The notes: a model not told the origin generated them from the letters alone. A DNA stretch of 64,000 bases from an uncultured Flavihumibacter sp. (GCA_902168105.1 CABHOY010000004.1:1-64000); one strand, 5' to 3'; positions 26,308 to 36,687 are shown, counted from the first letter of the stretch. Numbers and translations: made by a program.

Positions 26308-26324
26308 CCATTTTATCTTATAGC

Positions 26325-27698
26325 TTAAATAAACTGTAGTAAAAGTCCGGGGAAGATACCAAGCAGTATCACGATGGCTGCTGTAATAATGAGCATCAGC
26401 TTGAAACCTCCGGAGATAGGAGCTGTTTCCGCTTCACCCTGTTTGAAGTACATCGCAATGATGACACGGAAATAGTAATAAGCACTGATCGCTGCACAGA
26501 TCACTGCTACGATCACGAGCCATAACAAATTGCCCTGTTCAACCGCAGCTGTCAGTACAAAGTATTTAGCAAAGAAACCTGCTGTAAGCGGGATACCTGC
26601 CAGTGAACATACAAAGATAGTGGTAGTGACAGCCAGCACTGGTTGCGTACGCGCCAGGCCATTGAAACCATCAAAGGTATAGTCCTTTAGCTTGATCATT
26701 ACGGCAAAGATACCAATGGTAGCAACGCTGTAAGCAGCTGCATACAGGATGATACCCTGTGTAGCATGAGTATTAATTGACACTACTGCCAGCAGCATGA
26801 AACCTGCCTGGGCGATACTGGAATAAGCCAGCATACGTTTTACGCTTTGCTGGAATACTGCGGTGAAGTTACCGATGATCAGGGTAGCGGCAGTGATGAT
26901 AGCCAGCAACAATTGCCAGTCTGCAGTAATACGTTCGCCGATGAAAGCACCATGGAAGATCCTGATGAAAGCGATGAAACCACCCGCCTTTACAACTGTC
27001 GCCATGAAAGAAGTGAACACGGTAGGTGAACCATCATATACATCCGGCGTCCAGAAGTGGAACGGTGCAGCAGATACTTTAAAGGATAATGCAAAAGCCA
27101 GCAGGATGATACCGCAGAGTGCCAGTGTGTTTACCTTGCCTGCTCCCAGTCCCAGATCGGCTACGTTGAAAGTACCGGTAGCACCATAGATCAGGGTGAT
27201 ACCCATCAGCAGGATACCTGTAGAGAAGGATCCCATCAGGAAGTATTTCAGGGAAGCTTCACTGCTTTTAGGCGTTTTCTTATCAGCACCTGCCAGTATA
27301 TACTGTGGAATAGAAATGATCTCTATTGCCAGGAAAAGCATTAATAAACTGCTGAAAGTAGAAGCTAAAGTGATACCTGAAAGGATGAAAAAGATCAGTG
27401 CGAAATAATCTGACACATGCTCGCCCACATTCTCAAATGCACTGCCAGACAGCAGAAAAAAGATCAGCGTAGCGCCCAATGCAATAGCATTGAACAGAAT
27501 GCTGAAATGGCTGACAGTGATCATGCCATAAAATGTACGTTCACCTGCTCCTATGGTGGATAACTCAGCCAGATTAGCTGCCAGACAAACCAGCAGTACA
27601 AAGATGGCTATATACTTAATGCGCTGCTTATTACTTACAAATAAACCCGCAAACATCATTACAACGCCCGATAAAGCAGTAGATATTAATGCATTCAT
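26325..27698 (-). CDS. nuoN: NADH-quinone oxidoreductase subunit N
   Basis: A 457-residue inner-membrane subunit of complex I with about 13-14 hydrophobic segments. It belongs to the antiporter-like subunits that carry protons. The conserved central core is visible with KYFLMGSFSTGILLMG, the functional Lys region FKVSAAPFHFWTPDVYDGSP and KRMLAYSSIAQAGF. It is the last gene of the operon, 27 bp after nuoM, and is followed by the terminator at 26281-26307. Confidence 0.96.
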   Translation of the reverse strand: MNALISTALSGVVMMFAGLFVSNKQRIKYIAIFVLLVCLAANLAELSTIGAGERTFYGMITVSHFSILFNAIALGATLIFFLLSGSAFENVGEHVSDYFALIFFILSGITLASTFSSLLMLFLAIEIISIPQYILAGADKKTPKSSEASLKYFLMGSFSTGILLMGITLIYGATGTFNVADLGLGAGKVNTLALCGIILLAFALSFKVSAAPFHFWTPDVYDGSPTVFTSFMATVVKAGGFIAFIRIFHGAFIGERITADWQLLLAIITAATLIIGNFTAVFQQSVKRMLAYSSIAQAGFMLLAVVSINTHATQGIILYAAAYSVATIGIFAVMIKLKDYTFDGFNGLARTQPVLAVTTTIFVCSLAGIPLTAGFFAKYFVLTAAVEQGNLLWLVIVAVICAAISAYYYFRVIIAMYFKQGEAETAPISGGFKLMLIITAAIVILLGIFPGLLLQFI

Positions 27699-27725
27699 AT
27701 TCCTGTGTTACGAAAGAACAACTTT

Positions 27726-29162
27726 TTAATAAACCTTGTTAACCAATTCAGTAGTGCTGCTCACCAGTTCCAGCATAGGCTTTGGATATACGCCCAGTAC
27801 CAGAATGATCACTACAATAATGCTCAGCACCAGCAGCTCATTCCCTTTCAGGTCAGTAGTGGTCTCTGTCAGTTGATTGCTCTGACCGAAGATCACTTTC
27901 TGCACCATATTCAGCGTATACACGGCTCCAAGTATAACACCCAGTCCGGCAACAGCCATAAACCATACATTATATTGGAACAGACCGCTGAACATCAGGA
28001 ACTCCCCGATAAATCCGTTGGTCAGTGGTAATGCGATATTAGCAAAACTGATGGTCACGAGGAAGATAGCGATGCCTGGTGCATACTGCGCAATACCGCC
28101 CATCTCGTTCAGGTTTTTGATCTTCAGACGGTTCTGAATGATCTCAACGATGATCCACAGACCGATGATGTTGATACCGTGGTTAAACATCTGAACCATC
28201 AACCCCTGTAAGCTCTGCTCATTGTTCGTGAAGATAGCTGCGCTCATCAAACCAATGTGTGCAATGGAAGAATAAGCGATCAGGCGTTTGATATCTGACT
28301 GTACGATGGCGATGCAGGAAGCATAGATGATACCGATGATGGACAAAACAATCGCAACATCAGACCACATATAAGCTCCTTTCGGCAATACAGGCAGTAA
28401 CCAGCGTACTACACCAAATAAACCCATCTTAACCATGATACCGGAAAGCACCATAGTAACAGGTGTCGGAGACTGCTCGTAAGTATCCGGCTGCCAGGTA
28501 TGGAAAGGGAAAACTGGCATCTTGATAGCAAAGGCTACGAAGAACAACCAGAACAACCATGACTGGTCCTGCGGTGCCACACTACCACTGGTAAAGCTGG
28601 CGTAGCTGAAGGAATGTTCCGGTGTTTGCAGATAAATATAGATCAGGCCTATCAGCATGAGCAATGAACCTGCAAATGTGTATACGAAGAACTTGAATGT
28701 AACAGGAATACGTTTTTCGCCACCCCAGAGTGAGCAGAGGAAGTACACCGGGATCAGTGCCAGCTCCCAGAAAACGTAGAACAACAAAGCGTCGTAAGCT
28801 GTGAAAACACCTACCAGTCCTGCCTGAGAAAGCAGCATCAGACCGTAGAAATTGTTTGCACGCTCGTAGTCCCTGTTGAAAATAACGATAAAGATCAGCA
28901 GGAAAGAAATGGCTGTCAGCAAACAAAGCATCAGGCCCATTCCATCCAGACCTACACTAAACTGAGCGCCCAGTTGAGGTATCCAGTTTGCAGAAAATTG
29001 CAGACTGGCCGGAGCAGTCCGGAACTGGAACAAGGCACCAAGCGTTACTGCCAGCGAAGCCAGGGATGCTATCAAACCCATCGCTTTCGGTCCAGACCCC
29101 TTCAGACCAAACGTAATCAGGCCCGCAACTAAAGGAATCAATATGAGTAATACTGTCAACAT
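27726..29162 (-). CDS. nuoM: NADH-quinone oxidoreductase subunit M
   Basis: A 478-residue antiporter-like proton channel subunit of the complex I membrane arm. Signature segments include FYVFWELALIPVYFL (with the key Glu, about residue 136), KFFVYTFAGSLLMLIGL, AIKMPVFPFHTWQPD and DIKRLIAYSSIAHIG. About 14 hydrophobic segments and a family-typical length. It lies 46 bp after nuoL and 27 bp before nuoN. Confidence 0.97.
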   Translation of the reverse strand: MLTVLLILIPLVAGLITFGLKGSGPKAMGLIASLASLAVTLGALFQFRTAPASLQFSANWIPQLGAQFSVGLDGMGLMLCLLTAISFLLIFIVIFNRDYERANNFYGLMLLSQAGLVGVFTAYDALLFYVFWELALIPVYFLCSLWGGEKRIPVTFKFFVYTFAGSLLMLIGLIYIYLQTPEHSFSYASFTSGSVAPQDQSWLFWLFFVAFAIKMPVFPFHTWQPDTYEQSPTPVTMVLSGIMVKMGLFGVVRWLLPVLPKGAYMWSDVAIVLSIIGIIYASCIAIVQSDIKRLIAYSSIAHIGLMSAAIFTNNEQSLQGLMVQMFNHGINIIGLWIIVEIIQNRLKIKNLNEMGGIAQYAPGIAIFLVTISFANIALPLTNGFIGEFLMFSGLFQYNVWFMAVAGLGVILGAVYTLNMVQKVIFGQSNQLTETTTDLKGNELLVLSIIVVIILVLGVYPKPMLELVSSTTELVNKVY

Positions 29163-29208
29163 AATTTATCTAAACTTGTCCTTTTTTAATGATGATGCAG
29201 GTAATCTC

Positions 29209-31113
29209 CTATTTCAGCAGAAAGCCTATCACAAATAAAACTACCATTCCAATTACCATGGCAAAGATGTAGAAACCTACCTGTCCGTTCTGTAGCAGTC
29301 TTGCCTGCTGGCTACCCCAATGTACACCACGGCCTACACCATTTACTAACCGGTCAATACCTGATTTCTCGATCGCTTCTTCAAAGAAACGGCTCAACAT
29401 CATCAGGGGTTTCACTATGATAGCATCGTATAACTCATCCACATACCATTTGTTCTCCAATACTTTGGCGATACCGGTACGTGGTACTCCATTATCTTCA
29501 TAATTGCGGTACCAGGCACGTGCAAGGAAGATGGTGATAATAACCAGCACGGAGCTTAGTGCCATCAACAGCCATTCTGTGTTATGAGACAAATGCTCAT
29601 GTTCATGTACGAATGGTGCTGATCCTGCAAACACAGGCGCCAGGTATTCCTTCAGCAGGCTATGTGTACCGAATACTTCCGGCAAACCAATATAACCACC
29701 TACTACTGCAAGGATAGCCAGTATGATCAGCGGAATAGTAATAGCCGCCGGACTTTCGTGCAGGTGATGTTCCTGTTCGTGAGTACCACGGAACTTACCG
29801 CAGAAAGTGATATAGTATAAGCGGAACATGTAGAAGGCAGTCATCAACGCTGTGATGAGCGCTATTCCGTACATGATCTTATTATTGATAAACGTCTCAG
29901 CCAGGATCTCATCTTTAGAGAAGAAACCTGACAGACCAGGGATACCGGCAATAGCCAGACACCCGATCAGGAAAGTGATATGTGTAACAGGCATGTACTT
30001 TTTCAGTCCGCCCATTTTATTGATATTCTGTTCACCGCCCATTGCGTGGATCACGGAACCGGAACCAAGGAACAACAGGGCTTTGAAGAATGCGTGTGTC
30101 ATTACATGGAATACAGCAGTCGTATAAGCACCTACGCCAAGTGCGAGGAACATATATCCCAGCTGGCTCACAGTAGAGTAGGCGAGTACTTTCTTAATAT
30201 CATCCTGTTTCAGTGCAATGGAAGCTGCGAGTACTGCTGTAGCCAGACCTATTACCGCAACAACTGTCTGAATGCATGGCGCCAGCGTGTATAATATATT
30301 GCTGCGTGCAATCATGTAGATACCTGCAGTCACCATCGTAGCAGCATGGATCAGTGCAGATACCGGCGTAGGACCCGCCATCGCATCAGGTAACCAGGTA
30401 TATAAAGGCAGCTGGGCTGATTTACCGGCAGCACCAACAAAGAGCAGGATAGCAATAACAGGGATTATCTTATCACCCTCACCGATTGCTGCTGCTTTTT
30501 CAAATACTTCCGGGAAAGTTACACTGCCAAATTTCACGATCATAGCGAACATACCCAACAGGAAACCGAGGTCGCCGATACGGTTCATCACGAAAGCTTT
30601 CTTGGCAGCATTGTTATAAGCGGTGTTCTTGAACCAGAACCCGATGAGCAGGTAAGAGCAAAGCCCCACGCCTTCCCATCCGATGAACATCATCACATAG
30701 TTAGCGCCCAGTACAAGAATCAGCATGGAGAAAACGAACAGGTTGAGGTAAGCGAAATAACGCGCGAACCCTTCACTGGTTTCATCATGCATGTAAGAGG
30801 TGGAGTAAATATGGATCAGTGAACCGACCCCGGTAATGATCAGCAAAAATAAAGCGCTCAGCTGGTCTACCTGAAATGCGAAAGGTATGTGCAGGCTGCC
30901 TGCGGAAATAAAGTCAAACAACGTAACTGTCTGCGCCTGAAAACCGGGGGCTTTCACCTCCAGGAAGATCAGTAAGCTAATTACAAAGGCAGCCAATACA
31001 GCTCCGCTTCCTACTATACCCGCCAGTGATTTGGAGAGGTATCTTCTTCCCAATCCATTCACCAGGAAACCTAATAATGGTAAAAATGGTACCAGCCAAA
31101 CTAGATGTATCAT
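29209..31113 (-). CDS. nuoL: NADH-quinone oxidoreductase subunit L
   Basis: A 634-residue antiporter-like subunit at the distal end of the membrane arm. Motifs: FIGWEGVGLCSYLLIGFW, KAFVMNRIGDLGFLLG, KSAQLPLYTWLPDAMAGPTP, and DDIKKVLAYSTVSQLGYM. The C-terminal part has a stretch with several His (HEQEHHLHE, HEHEHLSH) followed by the long amphipathic lateral-helix region and a final transmembrane segment. The length is usual for Bacteroidota. It is 43 bp after nuoK. Confidence 0.97.
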   Translation of the reverse strand: MIHLVWLVPFLPLLGFLVNGLGRRYLSKSLAGIVGSGAVLAAFVISLLIFLEVKAPGFQAQTVTLFDFISAGSLHIPFAFQVDQLSALFLLIITGVGSLIHIYSTSYMHDETSEGFARYFAYLNLFVFSMLILVLGANYVMMFIGWEGVGLCSYLLIGFWFKNTAYNNAAKKAFVMNRIGDLGFLLGMFAMIVKFGSVTFPEVFEKAAAIGEGDKIIPVIAILLFVGAAGKSAQLPLYTWLPDAMAGPTPVSALIHAATMVTAGIYMIARSNILYTLAPCIQTVVAVIGLATAVLAASIALKQDDIKKVLAYSTVSQLGYMFLALGVGAYTTAVFHVMTHAFFKALLFLGSGSVIHAMGGEQNINKMGGLKKYMPVTHITFLIGCLAIAGIPGLSGFFSKDEILAETFINNKIMYGIALITALMTAFYMFRLYYITFCGKFRGTHEQEHHLHESPAAITIPLIILAILAVVGGYIGLPEVFGTHSLLKEYLAPVFAGSAPFVHEHEHLSHNTEWLLMALSSVLVIITIFLARAWYRNYEDNGVPRTGIAKVLENKWYVDELYDAIIVKPLMMLSRFFEEAIEKSGIDRLVNGVGRGVHWGSQQARLLQNGQVGFYIFAMVIGMVVLFVIGFLLK

Positions 31114-31156
31114 CTATTCAAATACTAATTACGATTTACAATTACGATTCAAGCTG

Positions 31157-31474
31157 TTAGTTCTTCAGCCTGTTCATGATATTAATATCCACCGACTGTG
31201 AATTCCTGTATACCATCACGATAATGGCCAGCCCTACGGCAACTTCCGCAGCAGCTACCACCATGATAAAGAATACAAAGATCTGTGCTCCACTTGCATC
31301 TACACGGCCAGCATCAGCCCACATTTTAGAAAAGGCGACCAGCAGCAGGTTTACGGCATTCAGCATCAGTTCCACGCACATGAAAATAATAATGGCATTT
31401 CTGCGCATCAGCACACCCATCACCCCGATACAAAAGAGTACTATGCTTAAGAAAATGTAATATTGAACAGGCAT
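31157..31474 (-). CDS. nuoK: NADH-quinone oxidoreductase subunit K
   Basis: A 105-residue subunit with three hydrophobic segments. It carries the two conserved membrane-embedded glutamates: one in MCVELMLNAVNLL and one in AAAEVAVGLAIIV, both needed for proton transfer in complex I. Length and placement between nuoJ and nuoL are standard. Confidence 0.96.
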   Translation of the reverse strand: MPVQYYIFLSIVLFCIGVMGVLMRRNAIIIFMCVELMLNAVNLLLVAFSKMWADAGRVDASGAQIFVFFIMVVAAAEVAVGLAIIVMVYRNSQSVDINIMNRLKN

Positions 31475-31521
31475 CTTTAAAGAATTACAAATTGATCAAT
31501 GACGATTTACAGATATTGTGG

Positions 31522-32025
31522 TTATGCTTCCCTTTTCCCGATTATCACGGCACCTACCATAGCACTTAGGAACAGGATGCTGCTAACTTCAAAAGGAACT
31601 ACGTATTGATTGAATAAAGTTTTACCAAGGTTGGAGATCAGCCCTATATCTGACGCTCCTGGCTGGATTGGAGTTACATCGGCTTCACGGAGAGCACCCA
31701 GTAATACGAGCAACAGGGCGCCACCACTGATCGCACCGGCATATTTCAGCCAGTTACGCTTTTGTGGCTCTATTTCTGAATTCAGGTTCATTAACATGAT
31801 CACAAACAGGAACAATACCATGATGGCTCCTGCGTATACTATGATATGCACCACAGCCAGGAACTGTGCGTTGAGCATAATATAATGCCCTGCTATGGTG
31901 AAAAAGGTAACTATCAGGCAAAGGACACTGGTAACGGGGTTCTTGCTCAATATCACGCCCAGGGCGGATATTATTGAGATGATTGAAAGTACCCCGAAAA
32001 CGATTTGTTGTAAACTCATTCCCAT
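31522..32025 (-). CDS. nuoJ: NADH-quinone oxidoreductase subunit J
   Basis: A 167-residue membrane subunit with five hydrophobic segments. The conserved third helix is VHIIVYAGAIMVLFLFVIML. It has a hydrophilic loop of about 50 residues before the last helix. Two possible starts (Met 1 and Met 3) differ by two residues only. It lies 42 bp downstream of nuoI. Confidence 0.94.
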   Translation of the reverse strand: MGMSLQQIVFGVLSIISIISALGVILSKNPVTSVLCLIVTFFTIAGHYIMLNAQFLAVVHIIVYAGAIMVLFLFVIMLMNLNSEIEPQKRNWLKYAGAISGGALLLVLLGALREADVTPIQPGASDIGLISNLGKTLFNQYVVPFEVSSILFLSAMVGAVIIGKREA

Positions 32026-32067
32026 TGCTATAATGACTATTATGGTTTTAGCTAAGACTGTCTTTTA

Positions 32068-32577
32068 TTATGCTTGTTTCTTTTCACCAGGTGCTGGTAT
32101 CAGCAGGTCTGGTTTTCCGTAAATGAAACCTTCGCGTTTGTAGTTAGCAGGTGCAAATGTTTCTGTCAGATAGATAGCATCCTTCGGACAAGCCTCTTCA
32201 CAAAAACCGCAGAAAATGCAACGCAGCATGTTGATCTCATAACGGGCAGCATATTTCTCTTCACGGTACAGGTGTTCCTCACCTGGTTTTCTTTCCGCTG
32301 CTTCCATTGTGATCGCTTCTGCCGGACAAGCAACTGCACATAACCCACAGGCGGTACAGTTCTCACGTCCTTCAGCATCACGGTTCAATATATGCAGACC
32401 ACGGAACACCGGGCTGAATGCACGCTTCTGCTCCGGATAACGTACGGTTTCCTTCCTCTTCCAGATGTGTTTGAAGGTGATCACCATCCCCTTTATAATA
32501 TTCCACAAATAGATCTTCTCGATGAAGGTCATCGGCTTGCGGTCCACTTGTCTTGCCCTACTTGTTAAAGCTTGCAT
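32068..32577 (-). CDS. nuoI: NADH-quinone oxidoreductase subunit I
   Basis: A 169-residue peripheral-arm subunit carrying two [4Fe-4S] clusters that pass electrons toward quinone. The two ferredoxin motifs are CTACGLCAVACPAEA (about residues 68-82) and CIFCGFCEEACPKDA (about 118-132). The N-terminal amphipathic helix that lies along the membrane precedes them. nuoH is 27 bp upstream. Confidence 0.97.
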   Translation of the reverse strand: MQALTSRARQVDRKPMTFIEKIYLWNIIKGMVITFKHIWKRKETVRYPEQKRAFSPVFRGLHILNRDAEGRENCTACGLCAVACPAEAITMEAAERKPGEEHLYREEKYAARYEINMLRCIFCGFCEEACPKDAIYLTETFAPANYKREGFIYGKPDLLIPAPGEKKQA

Positions 32578-32604
32578 ATTATGCTATTAAAATAAGTCGT
32601 TAAA

Positions 32605-33645
32605 TTAATGTGTGCTGCGATACAATACGATCGCTCCTGTTATCAACATATTAGCCAGTGCCAGTGGGATCATGATGTTCCAACCCAAGCGCATCAGCTG
32701 ATCGTAACGGAACCTCGGGATCGTCCAGCGTACCCACATAAAGAAGAACAGGAAGCAGATGATCTTGATGAACAGGGCCGCTGTACCCAGGATAGTCACC
32801 AGGTTAGGCGACAGTCCCAGACTGTCCATGAATGGAAAGGAATAACCTCCGAAATACAGACTTGACATCAGCGCAGAGCTGATGAACATGTTGATGTATT
32901 CCGCAAACAGGTAGAAGCCCAGTTTCATGGAAGAGTACTCCAGATGATAACCACCATTCAACTCACTCTCAGCCTCTGCCAGGTCAAACGGCGTACGGTT
33001 ACACTCAGCAAAAGAACATACCAGGAATATCAGGAATCCCAGTGGCTGGTAAAGTATGTTCCAACCGCCATGACGCTGCTGTTCTACTATTTCTTTAATG
33101 CTTAAAGTACCGGTCATCATGAGTAGTGCGATCAGAGACAAACCCATTGCCAACTCGTAAGAGATGATCTGGGAAGCAGCACGTACAGATGCCAGCAGGG
33201 AGTATTTATTATTTGAAGCCCATCCACCCAGCATGATACCATACACACCCAGGCTCACTACTCCAAAAATGTATAAGATACCGATGTTAATATCTGCGAT
33301 CTGCAGAGATACTGTGTGACCTGCGATGGTCAGGGTATCTCCCCAGGGTATTACTGCACTTGTCATACAGGCTACGATCATAGCCAGTGACGGACCAAGA
33401 ATAAACAGGAAACGATTGGAATTACCCGGAATGATCTCTTCCTTAAAGAAGAGTTTACCACCATCGGCCAGGGGCTGCAATAATCCCATAAAACCAGCCC
33501 TGTTAGGACCAATCCTGTCCTGAATTATACTTGCTACTTTTCTTTCACCCCATGTGGAATACATAGCAACCAGCAGTGATACCGCCAGTACGCCTGATAT
33601 CAGCACTATCTTCTCGAGGATAAAGAACCAGTCTATAGTCATCAA
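32605..33645 (-). CDS. nuoH: NADH-quinone oxidoreductase subunit H
   Basis: A 346-residue membrane subunit that forms the quinone chamber with NuoB and NuoD. Motifs: ERKVASIIQDRIGPNRAGF (about residues 31-49), LQPLADGGKLFFKEE, the acidic loop AECNRTPFDLAEAESELNGG, and MWVRWTIPRFRYDQLM near the C-terminus. Eight to nine hydrophobic segments. Length is normal. Confidence 0.97.
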   Translation of the reverse strand: MMTIDWFFILEKIVLISGVLAVSLLVAMYSTWGERKVASIIQDRIGPNRAGFMGLLQPLADGGKLFFKEEIIPGNSNRFLFILGPSLAMIVACMTSAVIPWGDTLTIAGHTVSLQIADINIGILYIFGVVSLGVYGIMLGGWASNNKYSLLASVRAASQIISYELAMGLSLIALLMMTGTLSIKEIVEQQRHGGWNILYQPLGFLIFLVCSFAECNRTPFDLAEAESELNGGYHLEYSSMKLGFYLFAEYINMFISSALMSSLYFGGYSFPFMDSLGLSPNLVTILGTAALFIKIICFLFFFMWVRWTIPRFRYDQLMRLGWNIMIPLALANMLITGAIVLYRSTH

Positions 33646-33677
33646 ATACGAATTATCAATTACGAATAATGAGTGAA

Positions 33678-34769
33678 TTACTTCTTATTAAAGTCATCTG
33701 AATGTGCCGGACCGTCTATCTGCGACAGATCGATCTCCGGTCTGTTCACCTCACTGACAGTATGGATATCCAGCAGCAGTTTAGGCTGACGGCCATCCAG
33801 TACTTCTACCAGCGTATCTTTAGGTTTGTGAACACCTACATAGTGACCCTGAGAAATAACACTCTGGCGTTCTATTTTACGTGGGCCTTCAATGGTCCAG
33901 TCTTTCACTTCTTTCTTATCAAAGCGGCAGGTATCACAGATCCATTCTTCCACTTCGCCGTATTTATCCTTGCGGGCAGTTACGCGGAATACTTCATCAC
34001 CACGCATCCACAGTACGGTCTTACCACAACATTTCGGATCGTGGCAATCACGATGTGCATCTACCGGTTTCAGGAACCATACACGGTTCTTGAAGCGGAA
34101 GGTCTTATCTGTCAGCGCACCTACAGGACAAACATCTATTACGTTACCGATGAAGTTGTTGTCCAACGATTGCTGAATATAAGTACCGATCTCCGCAGCT
34201 TCTCCGCGACCCAGTACGCCGTGCTCACGCTTTTCAGTCATCTGATCGGCGGTGAATACACAACGGTAGCAGAGAATGCAACGGGTCATGTGTAACTGTA
34301 TCTTATCACCGATATCGATCCTGTCGAACGTACGGCGTTTGAATTCGTAGCGGGTAGTATCTGCACCGTGCTCATAACTGAGGTCCTGCAAATGGCATTC
34401 GCCGGCCTGGTCACATACAGGACAGTCCAACGGATGGTTCAGCAACAGGAATTCCACCACACCTTTACGTGCTTCCTGCACTTCCGGAGAGGTGATATTG
34501 GCTACTTCCATACCATCCATTACGTTGGTACGGCAGCTGGCCACCAGTTTAGGCATAGGACGGGGATCAGCTTCTGATCCTTTGCTTACTTTCACCAGGC
34601 AGGTACGGCATTTACCACCGCTACCCTGCAGTTTGGAGTAGTAACACATTGCAGGCGGCACGATATCTCCACCAATTTTACGGGCAGCATTCAGGATAGA
34701 AGTACCCGGCTCCACTTCCACGGAGATATTATCGATCTTAACCTTAAAGAGTTTCTTTTCTTCAGCCAT
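33678..34769 (-). CDS. nuoG: NADH-quinone oxidoreductase subunit G, short form
   Basis: A 363-residue iron-sulfur subunit. The N-terminal [2Fe-2S] domain has CYYSKLQGSGGKCRTCLV; then the His/Cys motif HPLDCPVCDQAGECHLQD for the next cluster and CILCYRCVFTAD with a distal Cys (CPVGAL) for a [4Fe-4S] cluster. The protein ends soon after a CHDPKCCG / CDTCRFDK region. It lacks the large molybdopterin-like domain of E. coli NuoG (about 900 residues). Short NuoG forms are common in Bacteroidota, the gene sits in frame in an intact operon, and I see no frameshift, so I treat it as functional. Confidence 0.9.
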   Translation of the reverse strand: MAEEKKLFKVKIDNISVEVEPGTSILNAARKIGGDIVPPAMCYYSKLQGSGGKCRTCLVKVSKGSEADPRPMPKLVASCRTNVMDGMEVANITSPEVQEARKGVVEFLLLNHPLDCPVCDQAGECHLQDLSYEHGADTTRYEFKRRTFDRIDIGDKIQLHMTRCILCYRCVFTADQMTEKREHGVLGRGEAAEIGTYIQQSLDNNFIGNVIDVCPVGALTDKTFRFKNRVWFLKPVDAHRDCHDPKCCGKTVLWMRGDEVFRVTARKDKYGEVEEWICDTCRFDKKEVKDWTIEGPRKIERQSVISQGHYVGVHKPKDTLVEVLDGRQPKLLLDIHTVSEVNRPEIDLSQIDGPAHSDDFNKK

Positions 34770-34791
34770 TTTGCATCGCTTAAATTGATTC

Positions 34792-36156
34792 TTATACAGC
34801 AGCAGGAGCAGCTATTTCCAGAGGATCTGCGTAATGTGCCAGTCCGAAGTTACGTTTGGTAGCTTCTTCAGGATGCAGCACATGCCATTCAAACTCGTCA
34901 CGGAAGTGACGGATAGCAGCAGCCACCGGCCAGGCAGCAGCATCACCCAGCGGGCAGATGGTGTTACCTTCTATTTTACGCTGGATATCCCACAGCAGGT
35001 CTATGTCGCTCATTTTACCCTTACCATTCTCGATATTCTGCAGCACACGCTTCATCCAACCGGTACCTTCACGGCATGGGCTACACTGACCGCAGCTTTC
35101 ATGGTGATAGAAACGGGCGAAGGTCAGGGTGTTCCTCACAATACACTGATCTTCGTCCAGTACGATGAAACCACCGGAACCTAACATAGTACCAGTAGCA
35201 AAGCCACCGTCAGCGAGACCTTCATACGTCATCATACGCTGTTCACCTTTTGCTGTTTTCAGCAGCAGGTTAGCTGGCAGGATAGGTACGGAAGAACCTC
35301 CTGGGATACACGCTTTCAGGCGTTTACCATTAGCGATACCACCACAGTATTCATCAGAGTAAATAAATTCTTCTACTGAAATATTCATCTCGATTTCGTA
35401 CACCCCTGGTTTATTGATATTACCACAGGCAGAAATGAGTTTAGTACCGGTAGATTTACCGATACCGTATTTTGCATATTCATCACCACCGATGCGCAGG
35501 ATAGGCACTACGGCAGCCAGTGTCTCAACGTTGTTCACAACTGTCGGGCAATCCCACAGACCTTTTACAGCCGGGAAAGGAGGTTTGATACGCGGATTAC
35601 CACGTTTACCTTCCAGGGATTCAATCAGGGCAGTTTCCTCACCGCAGATATAGGCGCCTGCACCGCGTTGTACATATATTTCAAGATCGAAGCCGGTACC
35701 CTGGATATTTTTACCCAGCCAGCCATTTTTCTTAGCTTCTGCGATAGCCTGTTCCAGAATATCGGGAATCCAGGCGTACTCACCACGGATATAGATATAG
35801 CAACTGTTACAACCCAGCGTATAACTGGAGATGAGCAGCCCTTCTATAAGCAGGTGAGGAATAAATTCCATCAGGTAACGGTCTTTGAACGTACCAGGTT
35901 CAGATTCGTCCGCATTACAAACCAGGTAGCGGGGTACGCCTTCTGGTTTTGCGATGAAGCTCCATTTCATACCGGTAGGGAAACCGGCGCCACCACGGCC
36001 TCTCAGACCGCTCTTCTTCACTTCTTCCAGCACCTCTTCAGGTTTCATGCTTTTGAGCGCCTTTTCAGCTGATCCATAACCTCCATTGGCCCGGTATACA
36101 TCATAGTACCGGATCCCTTCTATGTGCGCCTTGTCAAAAAGTAGTTTGCGTCCCAT
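34792..36156 (-). CDS. nuoF: NADH-quinone oxidoreductase subunit F
   Basis: A 454-residue subunit that binds NADH and FMN. The NADH-binding glycine loop is GLRGRGGAGFPTGMKWSF (about residues 50-67), the FMN region is VCNADESEPGTFKDR (about 80-94), and the [4Fe-4S] motif SCGQCSPCREGTGW (about 350-363) has its fourth Cys in NTICPLGDAAAW. nuoE lies 45 bp upstream. Confidence 0.97.
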   Translation of the reverse strand: MGRKLLFDKAHIEGIRYYDVYRANGGYGSAEKALKSMKPEEVLEEVKKSGLRGRGGAGFPTGMKWSFIAKPEGVPRYLVCNADESEPGTFKDRYLMEFIPHLLIEGLLISSYTLGCNSCYIYIRGEYAWIPDILEQAIAEAKKNGWLGKNIQGTGFDLEIYVQRGAGAYICGEETALIESLEGKRGNPRIKPPFPAVKGLWDCPTVVNNVETLAAVVPILRIGGDEYAKYGIGKSTGTKLISACGNINKPGVYEIEMNISVEEFIYSDEYCGGIANGKRLKACIPGGSSVPILPANLLLKTAKGEQRMMTYEGLADGGFATGTMLGSGGFIVLDEDQCIVRNTLTFARFYHHESCGQCSPCREGTGWMKRVLQNIENGKGKMSDIDLLWDIQRKIEGNTICPLGDAAAWPVAAAIRHFRDEFEWHVLHPEEATKRNFGLAHYADPLEIAAPAAV

Positions 36157-36201
36157 CTTACTTTTTATAATTGTAGACCGGTATTCCGGTCATTCAAAGT
36201 T

Positions 36202-36687
36202 TTAGTTTGCTTTAACCCTGCATTCCTCAATAATAGCATCTACCTTTTCAGGGGTCAGGTGCTCACGGAAGTGTTTACCCAGCTGCATCATAGGAGCGTA
36301 TCCACAAGCGCCGAGGCATTCTGCCGTTTTGAGGGTGAACAGACCATCTTTAGTGGTTTCACCCACACCGATGTCCAGTTTCTTTTTGATATAGTCGATG
36401 ATGTTGTCTGAACCAAGCAGCATGCAAGGACCGGTCTGACATACTTCAAACACGTATTTGCCTACAGGTTTCAGGTTAAACATCGAGTAAAAGGTAGCCA
36501 CCTCATATACTTCAATCGGCTTGATCTGCAGCAGGGAAGCCACGTAATCCATGGTTTCCGCGCTCAGCCATCCGCCAAACTCTTCCTGTGCCAGGTGCAG
36601 CAAGGGAATCAAAGCACTCTTCTGTTTCCCAGCCGGGTAACGGGCGATGATCTCTTTTACTTTATTCAGCTTCTCTTCAGAAAACAT
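36202..36687 (-). CDS. nuoE: NADH-quinone oxidoreductase subunit E
   Basis: A 161-residue thioredoxin-like [2Fe-2S] protein (cluster N1a) of the NADH module. The four cysteines are in CQTGPCMLLG (about 85-94) and AECLGACGYAP (about 122-132). The N-terminal helical part ALIPLLHLAQEEFGGWL is typical. It is 25 bp downstream of nuoD. Confidence 0.97.
   Translation of the reverse strand: MFSEEKLNKVKEIIARYPAGKQKSALIPLLHLAQEEFGGWLSAETMDYVASLLQIKPIEVYEVATFYSMFNLKPVGKYVFEVCQTGPCMLLGSDNIIDYIKKKLDIGVGETTKDGLFTLKTAECLGACGYAPMMQLGKHFREHLTPEKVDAIIEECRVKAN

Noticed and set aside
33678..34769. nuoG as a truncated pseudogene
   Set aside because: All cluster motifs of the N-terminal part are intact, the gene is in frame in a complete operon, and short NuoG is normal in Bacteroidota.
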